A program made the translations under genes and the position numbers. The notes beneath the pieces are model-generated. The model had not been told where the DNA came from, did no database searches, and saw only the letters and a program-made list of their open reading frames with translations. Shown here one piece after another: positions 1 through 10,241 of a stretch of 64,000 nt of DNA (position 1 is the stretch's first letter; every line of letters begins with the position of its first letter). The DNA is from Legionella sp. Lineage in GTDB: Bacteria; Pseudomonadota; Gammaproteobacteria; Legionellales; Legionellaceae. The DNA is taken from the NCBI GenBank assembly GCA_002786165.1, contig PEQK01000012.1:124001-188000 (forward strand). Direction: 5' to 3'.

Positions 1-907
1 CATCTTCTCCAATAATATGTACTTCATGTATCAGTTCAATCTCGGTCTTTTCATACACCGTTTGTCGCACAAAAAACATTAATTGTTCAATATCTTTTGC
101 GCTAGCACTGCCTTGATGATTAATAATAAAATTGGCGTGTTTTTGTGAAACAACCGCGCCACCAATCTGGTGACCTTTGAGCCCACAAGATTCAATCAAT
201 TGTGCAGCAAAATGATTCGGAGGGTTGCGAAATACGGAACCACAATTATATTCATTAGTGGGTTGTGTAGCGGCTCGATGTGCTAAAAGTTCTTTGATGA
301 GATCCGCAGACTGGGTTTGATCTCCGGGTGTCAACTGACACGTTGCAGCCACAAACCATTCATCTTTGTCTAAGCCTGTGACATGTCGATAAGCAATATC
401 AAATTCCTGTGGTTTGCGTATGCGGTGTTCACCGGAACGAGTCATCGTTTCTACTTCAATCACCGACGTCCAAGTTTCTCGATGCGCACAACCTGCATTC
501 ATTCGCAGTGCGCCACCCATTGTCCCAGGAATACCGGCCCAAAACTCTCCTCCGGTCAATTGATTTCTCGTGCAAAATCTAGCCATTTTAGCACAAGAAA
601 CGCCCGCCTCTACACGAACCAAGGTATCAGAAATTTTTACCAATTGACTCAAGCACCCTAGTGTTAAGACCACAACACCGTCAATACCACCATCTTTGAT
701 CAAAGAATTGCTGCCCAAGCCTAACCATAAAATGGGCTCAGAAGCAGGACATTTTTGTAAAAAATGAGCCAAATCGTCTAAACTATCGGGTTTATATAAC
801 ACGCGTGCCGGACCACCAACACGCCAAGTATTATAATCAGACAAAGGCTCATTGAAGAGCAATTGCCCACGTAGGTTGGTTTGATCAATGATAAAGGGCT
901 CGCTCAT
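1..907 (-). CDS. murB: UDP-N-acetylenolpyruvoylglucosamine reductase (partial, C-terminus off the edge)
   Basis: MurB reduces UDP-GlcNAc-enolpyruvate to UDP-MurNAc with FAD and NADPH in the cytoplasm, the second committed step of peptidoglycan synthesis. Translating the minus strand from the ATG at 907 gives about 302 residues with YNTWRVGG, GLGSNSLIKDGG and GIPGTMGGALRMNAG of the FAD domain, then YNCGSVFRNPP, which holds the catalytic serine, and HANFIINHQGSASAKDI. The frame is open to base 1, and only a few C-terminal residues should be missing. The start overlaps the murC stop as ATGA, so the two are translationally coupled. The identification is firm. Confidence 0.95.
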   Translation of the reverse strand, partial: MSEPFIIDQTNLRGQLLFNEPLSDYNTWRVGGPARVLYKPDSLDDLAHFLQKCPASEPILWLGLGSNSLIKDGGIDGVVVLTLGCLSQLVKISDTLVRVEAGVSCAKMARFCTRNQLTGGEFWAGIPGTMGGALRMNAGCAHRETWTSVIEVETMTRSGEHRIRKPQEFDIAYRHVTGLDKDEWFVAATCQLTPGDQTQSADLIKELLAHRAATQPTNEYNCGSVFRNPPNHFAAQLIESCGLKGHQIGGAVVSQKHANFIINHQGSASAKDIEQLMFFVRQTVYEKTEIELIHEVHIIGED

Positions 908-2325
908 GTTGCTGTATCTCGTCGCACTAGATTATTAATAATTTGACTGATGGTTCCAGCGCCTTGCGCAAGAATCACATCATCCTTTGTCACGATTTGA
1001 TTCAAATACTCTTCTAGATTATCTTCATTCACTACGATGGCCTTAGGCATAGAAGCATTGATGTCATGACATAATGCTTCGCTGGTAATTCCTGGAATGG
1101 TAGATTCGCCCGCTGAATAAATATCAAACAATAATAACTGATCACTCAGTTGGAGTACATCTACAAAATCATTAAATAAATCACGAGTACGCGTATAACG
1201 ATGCGGTTGGAACACATGAATCAATCGTTTATTAGGCCAAACCGCCCTGAATGCATCAATGGTCGCTTTTATTTCTCTAGGGTGATGCCCATAATCATCC
1301 ACGATCAACGCATTGCCGCCCGCAAAAGCACGCTCACCTAAAATTTGAAAGCGCCGTCCCACCCCTTCAAATTGATACAACCCATCCTTGATGGCTTGAT
1401 CATCGACGCCTAATTCTGTCGCAATGGCAATTGCGGCCAAAGCATTCAATACATTATGGCGTCCTGGCCATTTGAATTGAATCGAAAGGGGTTGATGTGG
1501 CGCTGGGCGCTCCACCTCGAATGTACTCAATAATTCTTGTTGCATCCAATTCACCGCACGGTAATGGGCTCCTTCTCGGAATCCATACGTTAAGGTGGGT
1601 CGTTGAATCGATGGCAAAATACGCCGCACTTCATGGTCTTCGATACATACAATGGCCAAACCATAAAAAGGCAAATGATGTAAAAACTCTAAAAAGGTTT
1701 TACGCAATTGATCAAAACTACCTTGATACGTTTCCATATGATCTGCATCGATATTGGTCACTACTGCTATCATAGGTTTTAAAAATAAAAAAGAAGCATC
1801 ACTTTCATCCGCTTCTGCAACAAAATATTGTGATGTCCCTAGTTGAGCATTGGAACCACAGCTGTTTAATTTTCCACCAATAACAAAACTGGGATCCACG
1901 CCCCCTTCTGCTAACAAACTTGTGACTAAACTGGTCGTGGTGGTTTTCCCATGTGTACCCGCAATGGCAATACCATAGCGAAAGCGCATCAGCTCTGCCA
2001 ACATTGCTGCCCGTGGAATCACAGGAATGCCTTTTTCGCACGCAGCTTGAATTTCAGGGTTGTCGTCTTTAATTGCTGTAGAACGCACCACCACATCGGC
2101 CTGAGCCACATTTGCAGTGTGATGTCCAATAAATACAGTGATTCCCAAAGAACGCAAGCGGGCCACTACTTTATTATCCGTTAAATCAGAGCCAGAAATC
2201 TGATATCCCTCGTTTAACAAGACTTCAGCGATGCCGCACATGCCTGCACCACCAATACCTACAAAATGAATGCGTTTGATGCGCCCCATTTTGGGTGAAT
2301 GAAAAACTGTCGTTGATTTTTGCAT
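904..2325 (-). CDS. murC: UDP-N-acetylmuramate--L-alanine ligase
   Basis: MurC adds L-alanine to UDP-MurNAc using ATP. The 473-residue protein has the N-terminal Rossmann motif HFVGIGGAGMCGIAE, the Mur-ligase P-loop GTHGKTTTTSL near residue 123, the EADESDASF segment, and the C-terminal signatures VDDYGHHPREI and FQPHRYTRT. Length is normal for the family. The first ATG is preferred because AGGGG lies seven bases upstream; a second methionine (MGRIKRIHF) is possible. It lies between ftsW and murB. In most gammaproteobacteria murG sits between ftsW and murC; here only 34 bases separate them. Confidence 0.97.
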   Translation of the reverse strand: MQKSTTVFHSPKMGRIKRIHFVGIGGAGMCGIAEVLLNEGYQISGSDLTDNKVVARLRSLGITVFIGHHTANVAQADVVVRSTAIKDDNPEIQAACEKGIPVIPRAAMLAELMRFRYGIAIAGTHGKTTTTSLVTSLLAEGGVDPSFVIGGKLNSCGSNAQLGTSQYFVAEADESDASFLFLKPMIAVVTNIDADHMETYQGSFDQLRKTFLEFLHHLPFYGLAIVCIEDHEVRRILPSIQRPTLTYGFREGAHYRAVNWMQQELLSTFEVERPAPHQPLSIQFKWPGRHNVLNALAAIAIATELGVDDQAIKDGLYQFEGVGRRFQILGERAFAGGNALIVDDYGHHPREIKATIDAFRAVWPNKRLIHVFQPHRYTRTRDLFNDFVDVLQLSDQLLLFDIYSAGESTIPGITSEALCHDINASMPKAIVVNEDNLEEYLNQIVTKDDVILAQGAGTISQIINNLVRRDTAT

Positions 2326-2359
2326 CTCAATACCCCTGCAGCGTTATCTGCATACAATT

Positions 2360-3514
2360 TTAATTTAATCCGAGTGCTTGCCATCTGTTTTCATGATCAA
2401 GTCTTAATAACAACGCTACGACAATACAATTCACCACCAAGCTTGCCCCACCATAACTCAAAAAAGGTAAGGTCAATCCTTTGGTGGGTAATAACCCCAA
2501 ATTGACACCCATATTGATCACAGCTTGCAATCCCAACCAAAAAGTAATGCCGTAAGCTGTGAATGCTGCAAACTGGCGCTCTTCGCAATAAGCATGATAG
2601 CCTATCATTAGTCCTCGCCAAACAAGTATACTATATAAAACCAAAACCAGTAGAATCCCGATCAATCCTAATTCTTCCGCCAAAACTGCAAACAAAAAAT
2701 CAGTGTAAGATTCTGGCAGGTAAAACATTTTTTGAACGCTATACCCCAATCCGACCCCTGACCATCCGCCACGACCAAAGGCAATCAGTGATTGCGTGAG
2801 CTGATACCCACTGTTAAATTGATCGGCCCAAGGATTCAAAAACGCCGTCAAACGAGCCATGCGATATGGCGAGGATATGGCTAAAAATGCCATGCTCAGA
2901 CCCACCATGATCAGCAACCCAACATAATATCTGAGCTTGACACCGATAAGAAACAACATGGCCATGACCGTGGATACAATCACCACTGTGGCACCAAAAT
3001 CAGGCTCCAACAGCAACAAAAATGCTACAACCATCAGCACCATCATCGGTTTCAAAAAACCTAAAATATTTTTTTTGACTTGCTCTTGTTGACGCACCAA
3101 ATAACCGGAAACATACAAAATCATCGCCATTTTTGCCAATTCTGATACTTGAATGACCAAAGGCCCAATGGCCAACCAACGACGACTTCCATTAACCATG
3201 CGACCAATACCAGGAATTAAAACCACAGTCAGCATGATCAAACAGATAAACAACAAATGCACACTATAACGTTCCCAAATGCGGCTATCAATGCGCATTA
3301 CAATCACAGCCAGCACAGAGCCAATACATAAGTAGACAAATTGTCGGATCAAAAAATGAAAAGGTTGATGATAAAATTTGGTAGAAATCATGACGGAACT
3401 AGACGCCACCATTGTTAATCCAATGACGATAAGCCCTAAAACGGCAACAATCAACCAACGATCATACAATACCGGCGCACCAAAGGTGGACTTGATTCGT
3501 TTCCTACGCAGCAT
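2360..3514 (-). CDS. ftsW: Septal SEDS glycosyltransferase FtsW
   Basis: FtsW is the inner-membrane SEDS protein that polymerises lipid II at the division septum with its partner PBP3/FtsI. The 384-residue protein is largely hydrophobic with about ten predicted membrane spans. It carries the SEDS signatures GIGRMVNGSRRWLAIGPL, LLLEPDFGATVV and the C-terminal LPFLSYGGASL. Its ATG shares one base with the murD stop (TAATG), so the genes are coupled. RodA is the alternative family member, but the mur-cluster position and the N-terminus starting DRWLIVAVLGLIVIGLTMVASSS favour FtsW. Confidence 0.95.
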   Translation of the reverse strand: MLRRKRIKSTFGAPVLYDRWLIVAVLGLIVIGLTMVASSSVMISTKFYHQPFHFLIRQFVYLCIGSVLAVIVMRIDSRIWERYSVHLLFICLIMLTVVLIPGIGRMVNGSRRWLAIGPLVIQVSELAKMAMILYVSGYLVRQQEQVKKNILGFLKPMMVLMVVAFLLLLEPDFGATVVIVSTVMAMLFLIGVKLRYYVGLLIMVGLSMAFLAISSPYRMARLTAFLNPWADQFNSGYQLTQSLIAFGRGGWSGVGLGYSVQKMFYLPESYTDFLFAVLAEELGLIGILLVLVLYSILVWRGLMIGYHAYCEERQFAAFTAYGITFWLGLQAVINMGVNLGLLPTKGLTLPFLSYGGASLVVNCIVVALLLRLDHENRWQALGLN

Positions 3515-4848
3515 TACAATGCCCCTACCAAATCAGCAAACATCTCACCTCGGTGATTAAAATCACGAAACATATCCAAACTAGCACAAGCCGGCGATAA
3601 TAGTACAACATCTCCCGCGCGCGCCGCATGATAGGCCTCGTCCACAGCGTCTTCGAGTGTTACAACGCGCTTCACTTCTACCAAATCGAGCAGGGCAGCC
3701 TCTAGCTTAGGTGCATCTTCCCCTAATACAATCAAGATGCGTACATGAGTTGAAACCACCGCTCGTAACTCTCTGAAATCTGCGCCTTTGCCTTGTCCTC
3801 CGGCAATCAAAACAATTTTCCCTGAAATGGCACCGCCAATACCTGCAATAGCGGATTGCGTTGCACCTATATTGGTCCCTTTGGAATCATTGATCCAGTT
3901 TACGTCATTGAAAGTACGCACCCACTGAGTACGATGGGGTAATCCTGCAAACGTCTTCAATACATCTTGCATGGCGGCAAAAGAAATCCCTGCAGCATGT
4001 GCTACAGCACAAGCCGCCAAAGCATTCGCCCAATTATGACGGCCTTGGATACGTAACTCATCGACGGAAAGAAGTTTGGTTTTGCCATAGGCTAAAAAAG
4101 TTTCTTCTTGATCTAGAATCAAACCCCATTGCCCTTCGATGGCTTCATTCAATCCAAAACTACTTATGCTTTTGGCTTTTGCTGGATCCCAAGGTTGGGT
4201 AACAGCATCTTCACGGTTATACACCATACATTGCGCCTGATGATAAACGCGTTGTTTGGCTGCAATATAAGCCTCTAACGTATGATGGCGATCCAAGTGA
4301 TCGGGCGTTATATTTAACATCGTTGCAGCAATTGGTTGCAGTGATTCAATCAAATCCAGTTGAAAACTAGATAATTCTAAAACCCATAGGTCATAATCAA
4401 TGTCATCCGCAAGCAAATCCAGAACGGGCATACCAATATTTCCAGCAACCGCTGTTTTCAAACCAAAGGTATGAGCCATCAAGCCAACCAAAGTCGTCAC
4501 AGTGGATTTACCATTGGTACCAGTGATCGCAATCACGCGCGCATCAAGGTTGCGCGCCAAACATTCAATATCGCCATAGATAGGAAGGCCTAATGCTTTC
4601 GCTGCGACCAAACACGGTGTTTCTAAAGGCACACCGGGGCTCACAATGATCTCTGAAATCTGCGCCAATTTTTCTTCCGGAAACTCACCCAGATATAAGT
4701 CAATATCAGGAAACTCTAGATGAAATGGGGCTACCGCCTCGGTTTGCTCACGCGTATCAAATACAGAAAAATCCAAATGATGCCGCTGTAAATAACGAGC
4801 AATGGAATGACCTGTTTTCCCTAAACCTACTACCAAATAATGACTCAT
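3514..4848 (-). CDS. murD: UDP-N-acetylmuramoyl-L-alanine--D-glutamate ligase
   Basis: MurD adds D-glutamate to UDP-MurNAc-L-Ala. The 444-residue product has the N-terminal YLVVGLGKTGHSIARYL nucleotide fold, the P-loop ITGTNGKSTVTTL near residue 108, WVLELSSFQLD, the HNWANALAACAVAHAAGIS hinge, and the C-terminal NDSKGTNIGAT and LLSPACASLDMFRDFNHRG motifs typical of MurD. Length matches the family. It is sandwiched between mraY (9 bases upstream) and ftsW (one-base overlap) as in the standard dcw order. Confidence 0.97.
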   Translation of the reverse strand: MSHYLVVGLGKTGHSIARYLQRHHLDFSVFDTREQTEAVAPFHLEFPDIDLYLGEFPEEKLAQISEIIVSPGVPLETPCLVAAKALGLPIYGDIECLARNLDARVIAITGTNGKSTVTTLVGLMAHTFGLKTAVAGNIGMPVLDLLADDIDYDLWVLELSSFQLDLIESLQPIAATMLNITPDHLDRHHTLEAYIAAKQRVYHQAQCMVYNREDAVTQPWDPAKAKSISSFGLNEAIEGQWGLILDQEETFLAYGKTKLLSVDELRIQGRHNWANALAACAVAHAAGISFAAMQDVLKTFAGLPHRTQWVRTFNDVNWINDSKGTNIGATQSAIAGIGGAISGKIVLIAGGQGKGADFRELRAVVSTHVRILIVLGEDAPKLEAALLDLVEVKRVVTLEDAVDEAYHAARAGDVVLLSPACASLDMFRDFNHRGEMFADLVGAL

Positions 4849-4857
4849 AATCCATCT

Positions 4858-5943
4858 CTATCGAAGCTTTAATGTTGCTAAGCCACATAATACAAATACC
4901 ACGGTTATAATCCAAAATCGTACAATGACTTTGGGTTCGGACCATCCTTTTAATTCAAAATGATGGTGTAAAGGTGCCATGCGAAATAATCGTTTGCCAC
5001 CGGTATATTTGAAATAACCGACTTGTAAAATCACAGACATCGTTTCAATCACAAACAAACCACCCATGATCATCAATACCAGTTCTTGTCGAATGATCAA
5101 AGCAATCATCCCCAATGCAGCACCTAAAGATAAAGAACCAACATCTCCCATAAAAATTTGGGCAGGATAAGAGTTGTACCATAAAAAACCTAAACCAGCA
5201 CCCACGATAGATGCACAAAATATGGTAACTTCTCCACTATTTGCGACAAATGGTATACCCAAATAGTGCGCATAAACCACATTCGAGGCTGCATACACAA
5301 AAATACCCAATGCACCCACTACCATGACAATCGGCATGATAGCCAATCCATCTAAACCATCGGTCAAATTCACAGCATTACTCGAACCAACCACCACAAG
5401 ATATGCAAATACAGGAAAGAACACCCCCAAATTAACAAACAACGCTTTAAAAAATGGAATGGTTAACAGAGATTGCAAAGGAATAGTCGAATTATGCGTG
5501 AGGTACACTAATGCGATGATGGTGATAACCGATTGCCAAAAATACTTCCAACGAGCAGGCAACCCTTTGCTGTTTTTTAAAACCAATTTGCGATAATCAT
5601 CAATCCAACCAATCAATCCAAAACTTAGGGTCACCAATAATACAACCCATAAACTGGTCTGACGTAAATCTCCCCATAATAACGTACTAATCGTTATGGC
5701 CAGCAAAATCAATACCCCACCCATCGTAGGGGTTCCCGCTTTGGATAAATGAGTTTTTGGGCCATCTTCACGAATCATTTGGCCTATTTGTAATCCTCTC
5801 AACCAACGAATGGTCATGGGTCCACACAATAATCCGACCAATAAGGCAGTCAAAGCAGCCAAAATAGATCTAAATGTGATGTATTGAAACACTCTAAAAA
5901 AATGATATTGGCTTTGTAATAATTGTGTTATCCAATAAAGCAT
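4858..5943 (-). CDS. mraY: Phospho-N-acetylmuramoyl-pentapeptide transferase
   Basis: MraY transfers phospho-MurNAc-pentapeptide to undecaprenyl phosphate and makes lipid I on the inner face of the membrane. The 361-residue protein has about ten membrane spans and the family motifs [55 protein letters not shown] and [15 protein letters not shown], which hold the Mg-binding aspartates and the histidine motif. Length equals the Escherichia coli enzyme. It follows murF by 16 bases and precedes murD by 9 bases. Confidence 0.97.
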   Translation of the reverse strand: MLYWITQLLQSQYHFFRVFQYITFRSILAALTALLVGLLCGPMTIRWLRGLQIGQMIREDGPKTHLSKAGTPTMGGVLILLAITISTLLWGDLRQTSLWVVLLVTLSFGLIGWIDDYRKLVLKNSKGLPARWKYFWQSVITIIALVYLTHNSTIPLQSLLTIPFFKALFVNLGVFFPVFAYLVVVGSSNAVNLTDGLDGLAIMPIVMVVGALGIFVYAASNVVYAHYLGIPFVANSGEVTIFCASIVGAGLGFLWYNSYPAQIFMGDVGSLSLGAALGMIALIIRQELVLMIMGGLFVIETMSVILQVGYFKYTGGKRLFRMAPLHHHFELKGWSEPKVIVRFWIITVVFVLCGLATLKLR

Positions 5944-5959
5944 GATCGTTATCCTTGCA

Positions 5960-7288
5960 TTAAATAAGTTGCTGGACGATATGTTCCATCGCAGCTGATC
6001 GGGAGCCTTTCACTAAGACTGTGGTTTGCTCATTCAAACGACGTAATAAATCTTTGGCCAACTCGTCTTGATTATCATAATGTTGACCACCTGATCCAAA
6101 AGCCAGGGCTGATTTGGCACTCAAAGTACCGCATGTCAACACCCAATCTATGCCTTGTTCACGAGCGGCTAATCCGATTTCTTCATGATGCCGTTCTCCC
6201 CAGACACCTAATTCGGCCATATCGCCCAAAACTAAAATGCGCACTCCAGAACATTTGGACAACACATCAACTGCGGTAAGTGTAGAGCGTAAATTAGCAT
6301 TATAAGTATCATCAATAATCGTCGCCTCGTGTTTGCCTTGACGAAAAGTCATACGCCCAGAGACACCTGTGAATGACTCTAATCCCGCAACAATGGCAGG
6401 CAGAGAAATACCCACCGCATAAGCACAAGAAGCAGCCGCCAAGGCATTACTCACATTATGATGCCCCGGTACTTTTAATCGCACCACAGCTTCACCCAGG
6501 GGCATGATTAGTTTGAATTCTGGATGACCTATTTTGGACAAAATCACATCTCGCGCATACACTGTGGCCGCGTGAGCGCGAGAAAATCGAACAACAATGC
6601 GTTCCGGCGTCAAAAGATCATCCCAAAAATGCGCATATGCATCATCATCGTTGATGACCACAGTGCCTGTTGGGCTGAGGCCTTGATAAATTTCGCCTTT
6701 GGCACGAGCAACCCCATCAATGCTGCCAAATCCTTCAATATGCGCAGGTGCAATATTATTCACCAAAGAAACGCTGGGTTGAACTATCGCTACGGTATGC
6801 GCAATATCGCCAGGGCCACTGGCGCCTAATTCAAATACGGCATAATGATGCTCAGATCGCAGTTGCAATGCGCTCAGGGGGGCGCCAATGTGATTGTTCA
6901 AATTACCCCTAGTTGCAAAAGAAGGCTGAGGTAAAATATGGGCAATCATTTCTTTGACGGTTGTTTTACCATTAGAGCCAGTGACAGCAATCACGGGACA
7001 ATTGAATTGTTGGCGATGCCAACGAGCAATAGCAGCCAAAGCGTTTAAGGTAGAGGGAACCACCCATTGTACCGCAGACACATCCGGGAGGGCCCTTTCA
7101 CATATCACAGCCACCGCACCTGAGCGCACAGCATCCACGACATAGTCATGGCCATCAAATCGCTCACCTAGAATTGCAACAAACACTTGTCCAGGCTGGA
7201 TGTGACGACTATCGATACTAAGTCCAGATAATACCTGATCATTAGCACATGGTACGTTTAAAATACGCGCAATATCACTGAGGTTCAT
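5960..7288 (-). CDS. murF: UDP-MurNAc-tripeptide--D-alanyl-D-alanine ligase
   Basis: MurF adds D-Ala-D-Ala and completes the cytoplasmic peptidoglycan precursor. The 442-residue product shows the N-terminal substrate fold ([17 protein letters not shown]), the P-loop [14 protein letters not shown] near residue 104, [22 protein letters not shown] and [12 protein letters not shown]. It is the first mur gene of the visible cluster. The neighbour upstream is an unrelated membrane gene, so murE and ftsI are not next to it as they are in the canonical cluster. A promoter probably lies in 7289-7377, but I see no convincing -35/-10 pair. Confidence 0.96.
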   Translation of the reverse strand: MNLSDIARILNVPCANDQVLSGLSIDSRHIQPGQVFVAILGERFDGHDYVVDAVRSGAVAVICERALPDVSAVQWVVPSTLNALAAIARWHRQQFNCPVIAVTGSNGKTTVKEMIAHILPQPSFATRGNLNNHIGAPLSALQLRSEHHYAVFELGASGPGDIAHTVAIVQPSVSLVNNIAPAHIEGFGSIDGVARAKGEIYQGLSPTGTVVINDDDAYAHFWDDLLTPERIVVRFSRAHAATVYARDVILSKIGHPEFKLIMPLGEAVVRLKVPGHHNVSNALAAASCAYAVGISLPAIVAGLESFTGVSGRMTFRQGKHEATIIDDTYNANLRSTLTAVDVLSKCSGVRILVLGDMAELGVWGERHHEEIGLAAREQGIDWVLTCGTLSAKSALAFGSGGQHYDNQDELAKDLLRRLNEQTTVLVKGSRSAAMEHIVQQLI

Positions 7289-7377
7289 AGGAATCTAACA
7301 TAAATATGCAAATCAATAGTTTACTGCAAACGAAAGAATAAAGGTAGGAAAAATCCAACCATGCTAGCAGAAGATCA

Positions 7378-8034
7378 TCACCTAACCTTTTTCACCTGAG
7401 TTTTTTTTAAAGTCGTGGCAATGTAGACAATAATTAAGGATTCCACCGCTGAAAAATAACACCACACCGAAGCGAAGGCGTATAAAAACCAAATACTAGA
7501 GACTAAAAAAGATAGGAGCAAAAGAATACCAAATAAGCGCACGGATTTTATCGAGCAAATAAAGGAGGATAATAAAAATAACAGCAAATAACACAGTGTA
7601 AAAATGTATTCACTATACAGAGCCTGATCAATAAAATAAGTGATGGATTGATGTTCTAATTGGGCTTTAGCTCCGTAGCTTTTCATGAACAGTAAAGGAC
7701 TTAAACAACACCCAAATAGCACCATCAACAGCAACCATTTTTTACGTTGACGATTTGATTCCAAATGATACAGAGCAAGGGGAAAATAAATAGGCCAGAT
7801 GCAAAAGGCGGTCAGCAAATACAGCCATGTACTCCATGATAATAAGAATGGATTTGTATGATGTAACGTTATCCAGATGAGTCCCTCACTGAATTGCTGG
7901 ATACCAAATAAAATAGGGATACACATCAAAAGAACATAAGAAGGATTGGATTTGAGGGATTTCACAACCGCATATAATCCTAAAGGAAATAGTATGGCAC
8001 TTGCGGTAAAGCTGGCTGAAGCCGAAAAACACAT
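7378..8034 (-). CDS. DUF6629-like multi-spanning membrane protein
   Basis: The 218-residue protein begins MCFSASASFTASAILFPLG, which matches the conserved N-terminal signature I know for the uncharacterised DUF6629 membrane family, and has six or seven hydrophobic segments with a basic tail (KKTQVKKVR). Its function is unknown. Two features hint at a common fold: the QQFSEGLIW segment near residue 46 and the WPIYFPLALY segment near residue 80. It stands alone between murF and zipA on the same strand, with 89 and 112 bases on either side, so there is no evidence that it acts in cell-wall synthesis. Confidence 0.7.
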   Translation of the reverse strand: MCFSASASFTASAILFPLGLYAVVKSLKSNPSYVLLMCIPILFGIQQFSEGLIWITLHHTNPFLLSWSTWLYLLTAFCIWPIYFPLALYHLESNRQRKKWLLLMVLFGCCLSPLLFMKSYGAKAQLEHQSITYFIDQALYSEYIFTLCYLLLFLLSSFICSIKSVRLFGILLLLSFLVSSIWFLYAFASVWCYFSAVESLIIVYIATTLKKTQVKKVR

Positions 8035-8107
8035 GAATAGTCCCTAAAAAAGAAGTGAATCATCAATTATTTTTAAACCATATTCAGTTTTATACTAGGC
8101 TTTTTAT

Positions 8108-8146
8108 AAATGCCTTGGCCCCATGTTTTCCATGGCGAAGGCATTT
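8108..8146. terminator. Hairpin directly after zipA
   Basis: The arms AAATGCCTT (8108-8116) and AAGGCATTT (8138-8146) are perfectly complementary, and CCATG/CATGG pairs inside them. The hairpin starts at the zipA stop codon. The T-run needed for intrinsic termination is clear only on the plus strand (TTTTTATTCT follows), so as a zipA terminator it is imperfect and could instead stop antisense transcription or act on both strands weakly. Confidence 0.5.
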
Positions 8147-8953
8147 TTATTCTATTAAGAGGCTGTCTTCTGTCAACATCAATTGTTGATGATAACGTGT
8201 GATACTTTGTTCAGATAAGGGTGCACGACGGTCGTCTAAAAGATGAGTATCCAAGCTGTCACTTAAAGTTTTTGCGCTATCCATCAGGATGTCAAACCGT
8301 TCTGCATCTGTCTCTGAATGCCCCGAAGACTGCATAAACAAACACAAACCATGCACGACAAATCCACCGATATTTTGCAAATCAAACACACCTGTTGGTG
8401 TCGCTGCGGCTAAAGTGCACATGATAGGCCCCTGACCATTTTGATATTGATGGCGATGAAATAAATCCCCTTCTCCAAAACGAAACCCTGCAGACAAAAC
8501 AGCTTGTAATAATTCGTAGCCGGCCAATTGACGGTTGGATTTGGCTAACAAAAACATCATGACAGAGGGTGCTTGAGCGATTGAAGCCGTAACGGTATCT
8601 TCTTTTTTAGGTAAAACAGTTTCTACTGCTTCTGAAGAAGCAATGACAGGTCTTAAGGTAGGTTGAGCCTCTTCTGATTTAAGGATTTTATCTGATTTAA
8701 GTATCTTAGGAGATGAGGTATGCAAAGGTTGGCGTAAGGGTGGAGACAATATAGGCTTGAGCACTAACGGTTCATCGTCATTCACTTTGCGAACCGCAAC
8801 GATGTCATCATAAAAATTAGATTGAGATGGGCTGAGAGTAGGATTAGGAGCTGTTTTTTTGACATCTTGCTGTCGTCGAGCTCTCATGGTTCTCACAATA
8901 GCGATCACCACCCCCGCTAAGAGGAATACATTTAGCATCAAGCTCCAAGTCAT
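8147..8953 (-). CDS. zipA: Cell division protein ZipA
   Basis: ZipA anchors FtsZ filaments to the inner membrane during septation. The 268-residue protein has the expected design: an N-terminal membrane anchor (residues about 3-20), a short basic stretch RARRQQ, a low-complexity linker to about residue 135, and a C-terminal FtsZ-binding domain (about 137-268). The domain has GYELLQAVLSAGFRFGEG, the RHQ segment, VFDLQNI, GLCLFMQ, LLDDRRAPLSEQ and the final helix. It is shorter than the E. coli protein (about 330) because the linker is short. It is not in an obvious operon. Confidence 0.88.
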   Translation of the reverse strand: MTWSLMLNVFLLAGVVIAIVRTMRARRQQDVKKTAPNPTLSPSQSNFYDDIVAVRKVNDDEPLVLKPILSPPLRQPLHTSSPKILKSDKILKSEEAQPTLRPVIASSEAVETVLPKKEDTVTASIAQAPSVMMFLLAKSNRQLAGYELLQAVLSAGFRFGEGDLFHRHQYQNGQGPIMCTLAAATPTGVFDLQNIGGFVVHGLCLFMQSSGHSETDAERFDILMDSAKTLSDSLDTHLLDDRRAPLSEQSITRYHQQLMLTEDSLLIE

Positions 8954-9056
8954 TTAGGATCTCCAAAAAATAATAAAGACTTATGACCCACCTTACTAAA
9001 AATTAAGATGAGCGCATAAGTCCATGGTGACATAAACATTCAGTATCGTGCAAGTC

Positions 9057-10241
9057 CTAAACTGATGCCCTTGGAACGTAGCTTTTGATTTGCGTAGCAA
9101 ACTGCTTTAGTGATTCCAGGCCTGATTCTTCTGCTTGTTTACACCAGACTTGCAATGACTCAATTAATTCCTTTTGTGATGTCGCTGTTTTCAACCAAAC
9201 AAATTGCAAAGATTGACGATAATCATAAGCGATACGCAATGGCTCGTAACGATCCAATAAAGCTTGCAGATGCGAGGACGCTTTTGGTGTCAACAAAGTG
9301 TGTTCGCGCTTTAATAATTTACTGGCACGTTGAACCAGCTTTTTATCTTGCTCAGACGCCACATCATCACGTTTTACTTGTTGCAACATAGGAGCCAACA
9401 CATCATTGTAGTAATGCGCCATGACTTGAAAACGATTAGCAACCACAGCTTTTACCGTATCCAAATCCACTGTCAATTTGTTGTCAATCTGAGCCAATTT
9501 GGGCGGTAATTTTTTGACTTTTGCTAGGCCAAAAAAAGACAAGATTTGAATATAAAGCCAACCAATATCAAACTCCCACCATTTAACTGAAAATTTTGCA
9601 GAAGATGCAAAGGTATGATGATTATTATGCAATTCTTCACCACCAATCCAGAATCCCCAAGGAGAAACGTTGGTCGACGTATCTGGGCATTCAAAATTCC
9701 GATAGCCACGATAATGACCGATACCATTGACCACACCAGCAGCCCAGATAGGAATCCATGCCATTTGGATAGCCCAAATGGTAATTCCTGGAACACCAAA
9801 CAAAAATAAGTCCAACACCAACATCAAGATCACACCTCTGGACGAAAAGCGTTTATAAACATTTCTTTCCAACCAATCATCAGGCGTACCATGAGAATAT
9901 TTCTCGACCATATCGCGATCTTTACGCGCTTTTCGGTATAATTCCGCACCCTGCCAGAATACTTTTTTGATCCCTTCTACCACTGGGCTATGAGGATCCC
10001 CTTCCATATCTGTGGTTGCGTGGTGTTTGCGATGAATCGCAACCCAATCAGCCGTCACCATCCCTGTTGTCATCCACAGCCATAACCGAAATACATGACT
10101 CACTGCAGGATGCAAATCTAACGCACGATGCGTTTGATGGCGATGCAAATAAATAGTTACCGAAGCAATCGTAGCTTGAGTTAAAATAACTCCTGCCACA
10201 ATATATCCCCAAAAGGATAGATTCAAAGCACCATATAGCAT
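9057..10241 (-). CDS. Acyl-CoA delta-9 fatty acid desaturase
   Basis: This is a membrane di-iron desaturase that introduces a cis double bond into acyl chains to adjust membrane fluidity. The three histidine boxes are visible: HRHQTHRAL near residue 33, HRKHHATTD near 70 and GGEELHNNHH near 206, the arrangement of stearoyl-CoA/acyl-CoA desaturases. Hydrophobic segments flank the boxes. The roughly 130-residue charged helical C-terminus (from about residue 265) is longer than in the minimal enzymes but common in proteobacterial homologues. It is divergent from the cold-shock gene at 10650; both products serve low-temperature adaptation, but co-regulation is only a guess. Confidence 0.9.
   Translation of the reverse strand: MLYGALNLSFWGYIVAGVILTQATIASVTIYLHRHQTHRALDLHPAVSHVFRLWLWMTTGMVTADWVAIHRKHHATTDMEGDPHSPVVEGIKKVFWQGAELYRKARKDRDMVEKYSHGTPDDWLERNVYKRFSSRGVILMLVLDLFLFGVPGITIWAIQMAWIPIWAAGVVNGIGHYRGYRNFECPDTSTNVSPWGFWIGGEELHNNHHTFASSAKFSVKWWEFDIGWLYIQILSFFGLAKVKKLPPKLAQIDNKLTVDLDTVKAVVANRFQVMAHYYNDVLAPMLQQVKRDDVASEQDKKLVQRASKLLKREHTLLTPKASSHLQALLDRYEPLRIAYDYRQSLQFVWLKTATSQKELIESLQVWCKQAEESGLESLKQFATQIKSYVPRASV

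Noticed and set aside
383-661. Plus-strand open frame of 92 codons
   Set aside because: It is antisense to murB, whose minus-strand frame is intact with all family motifs; the plus frame has no motif or ribosome site.
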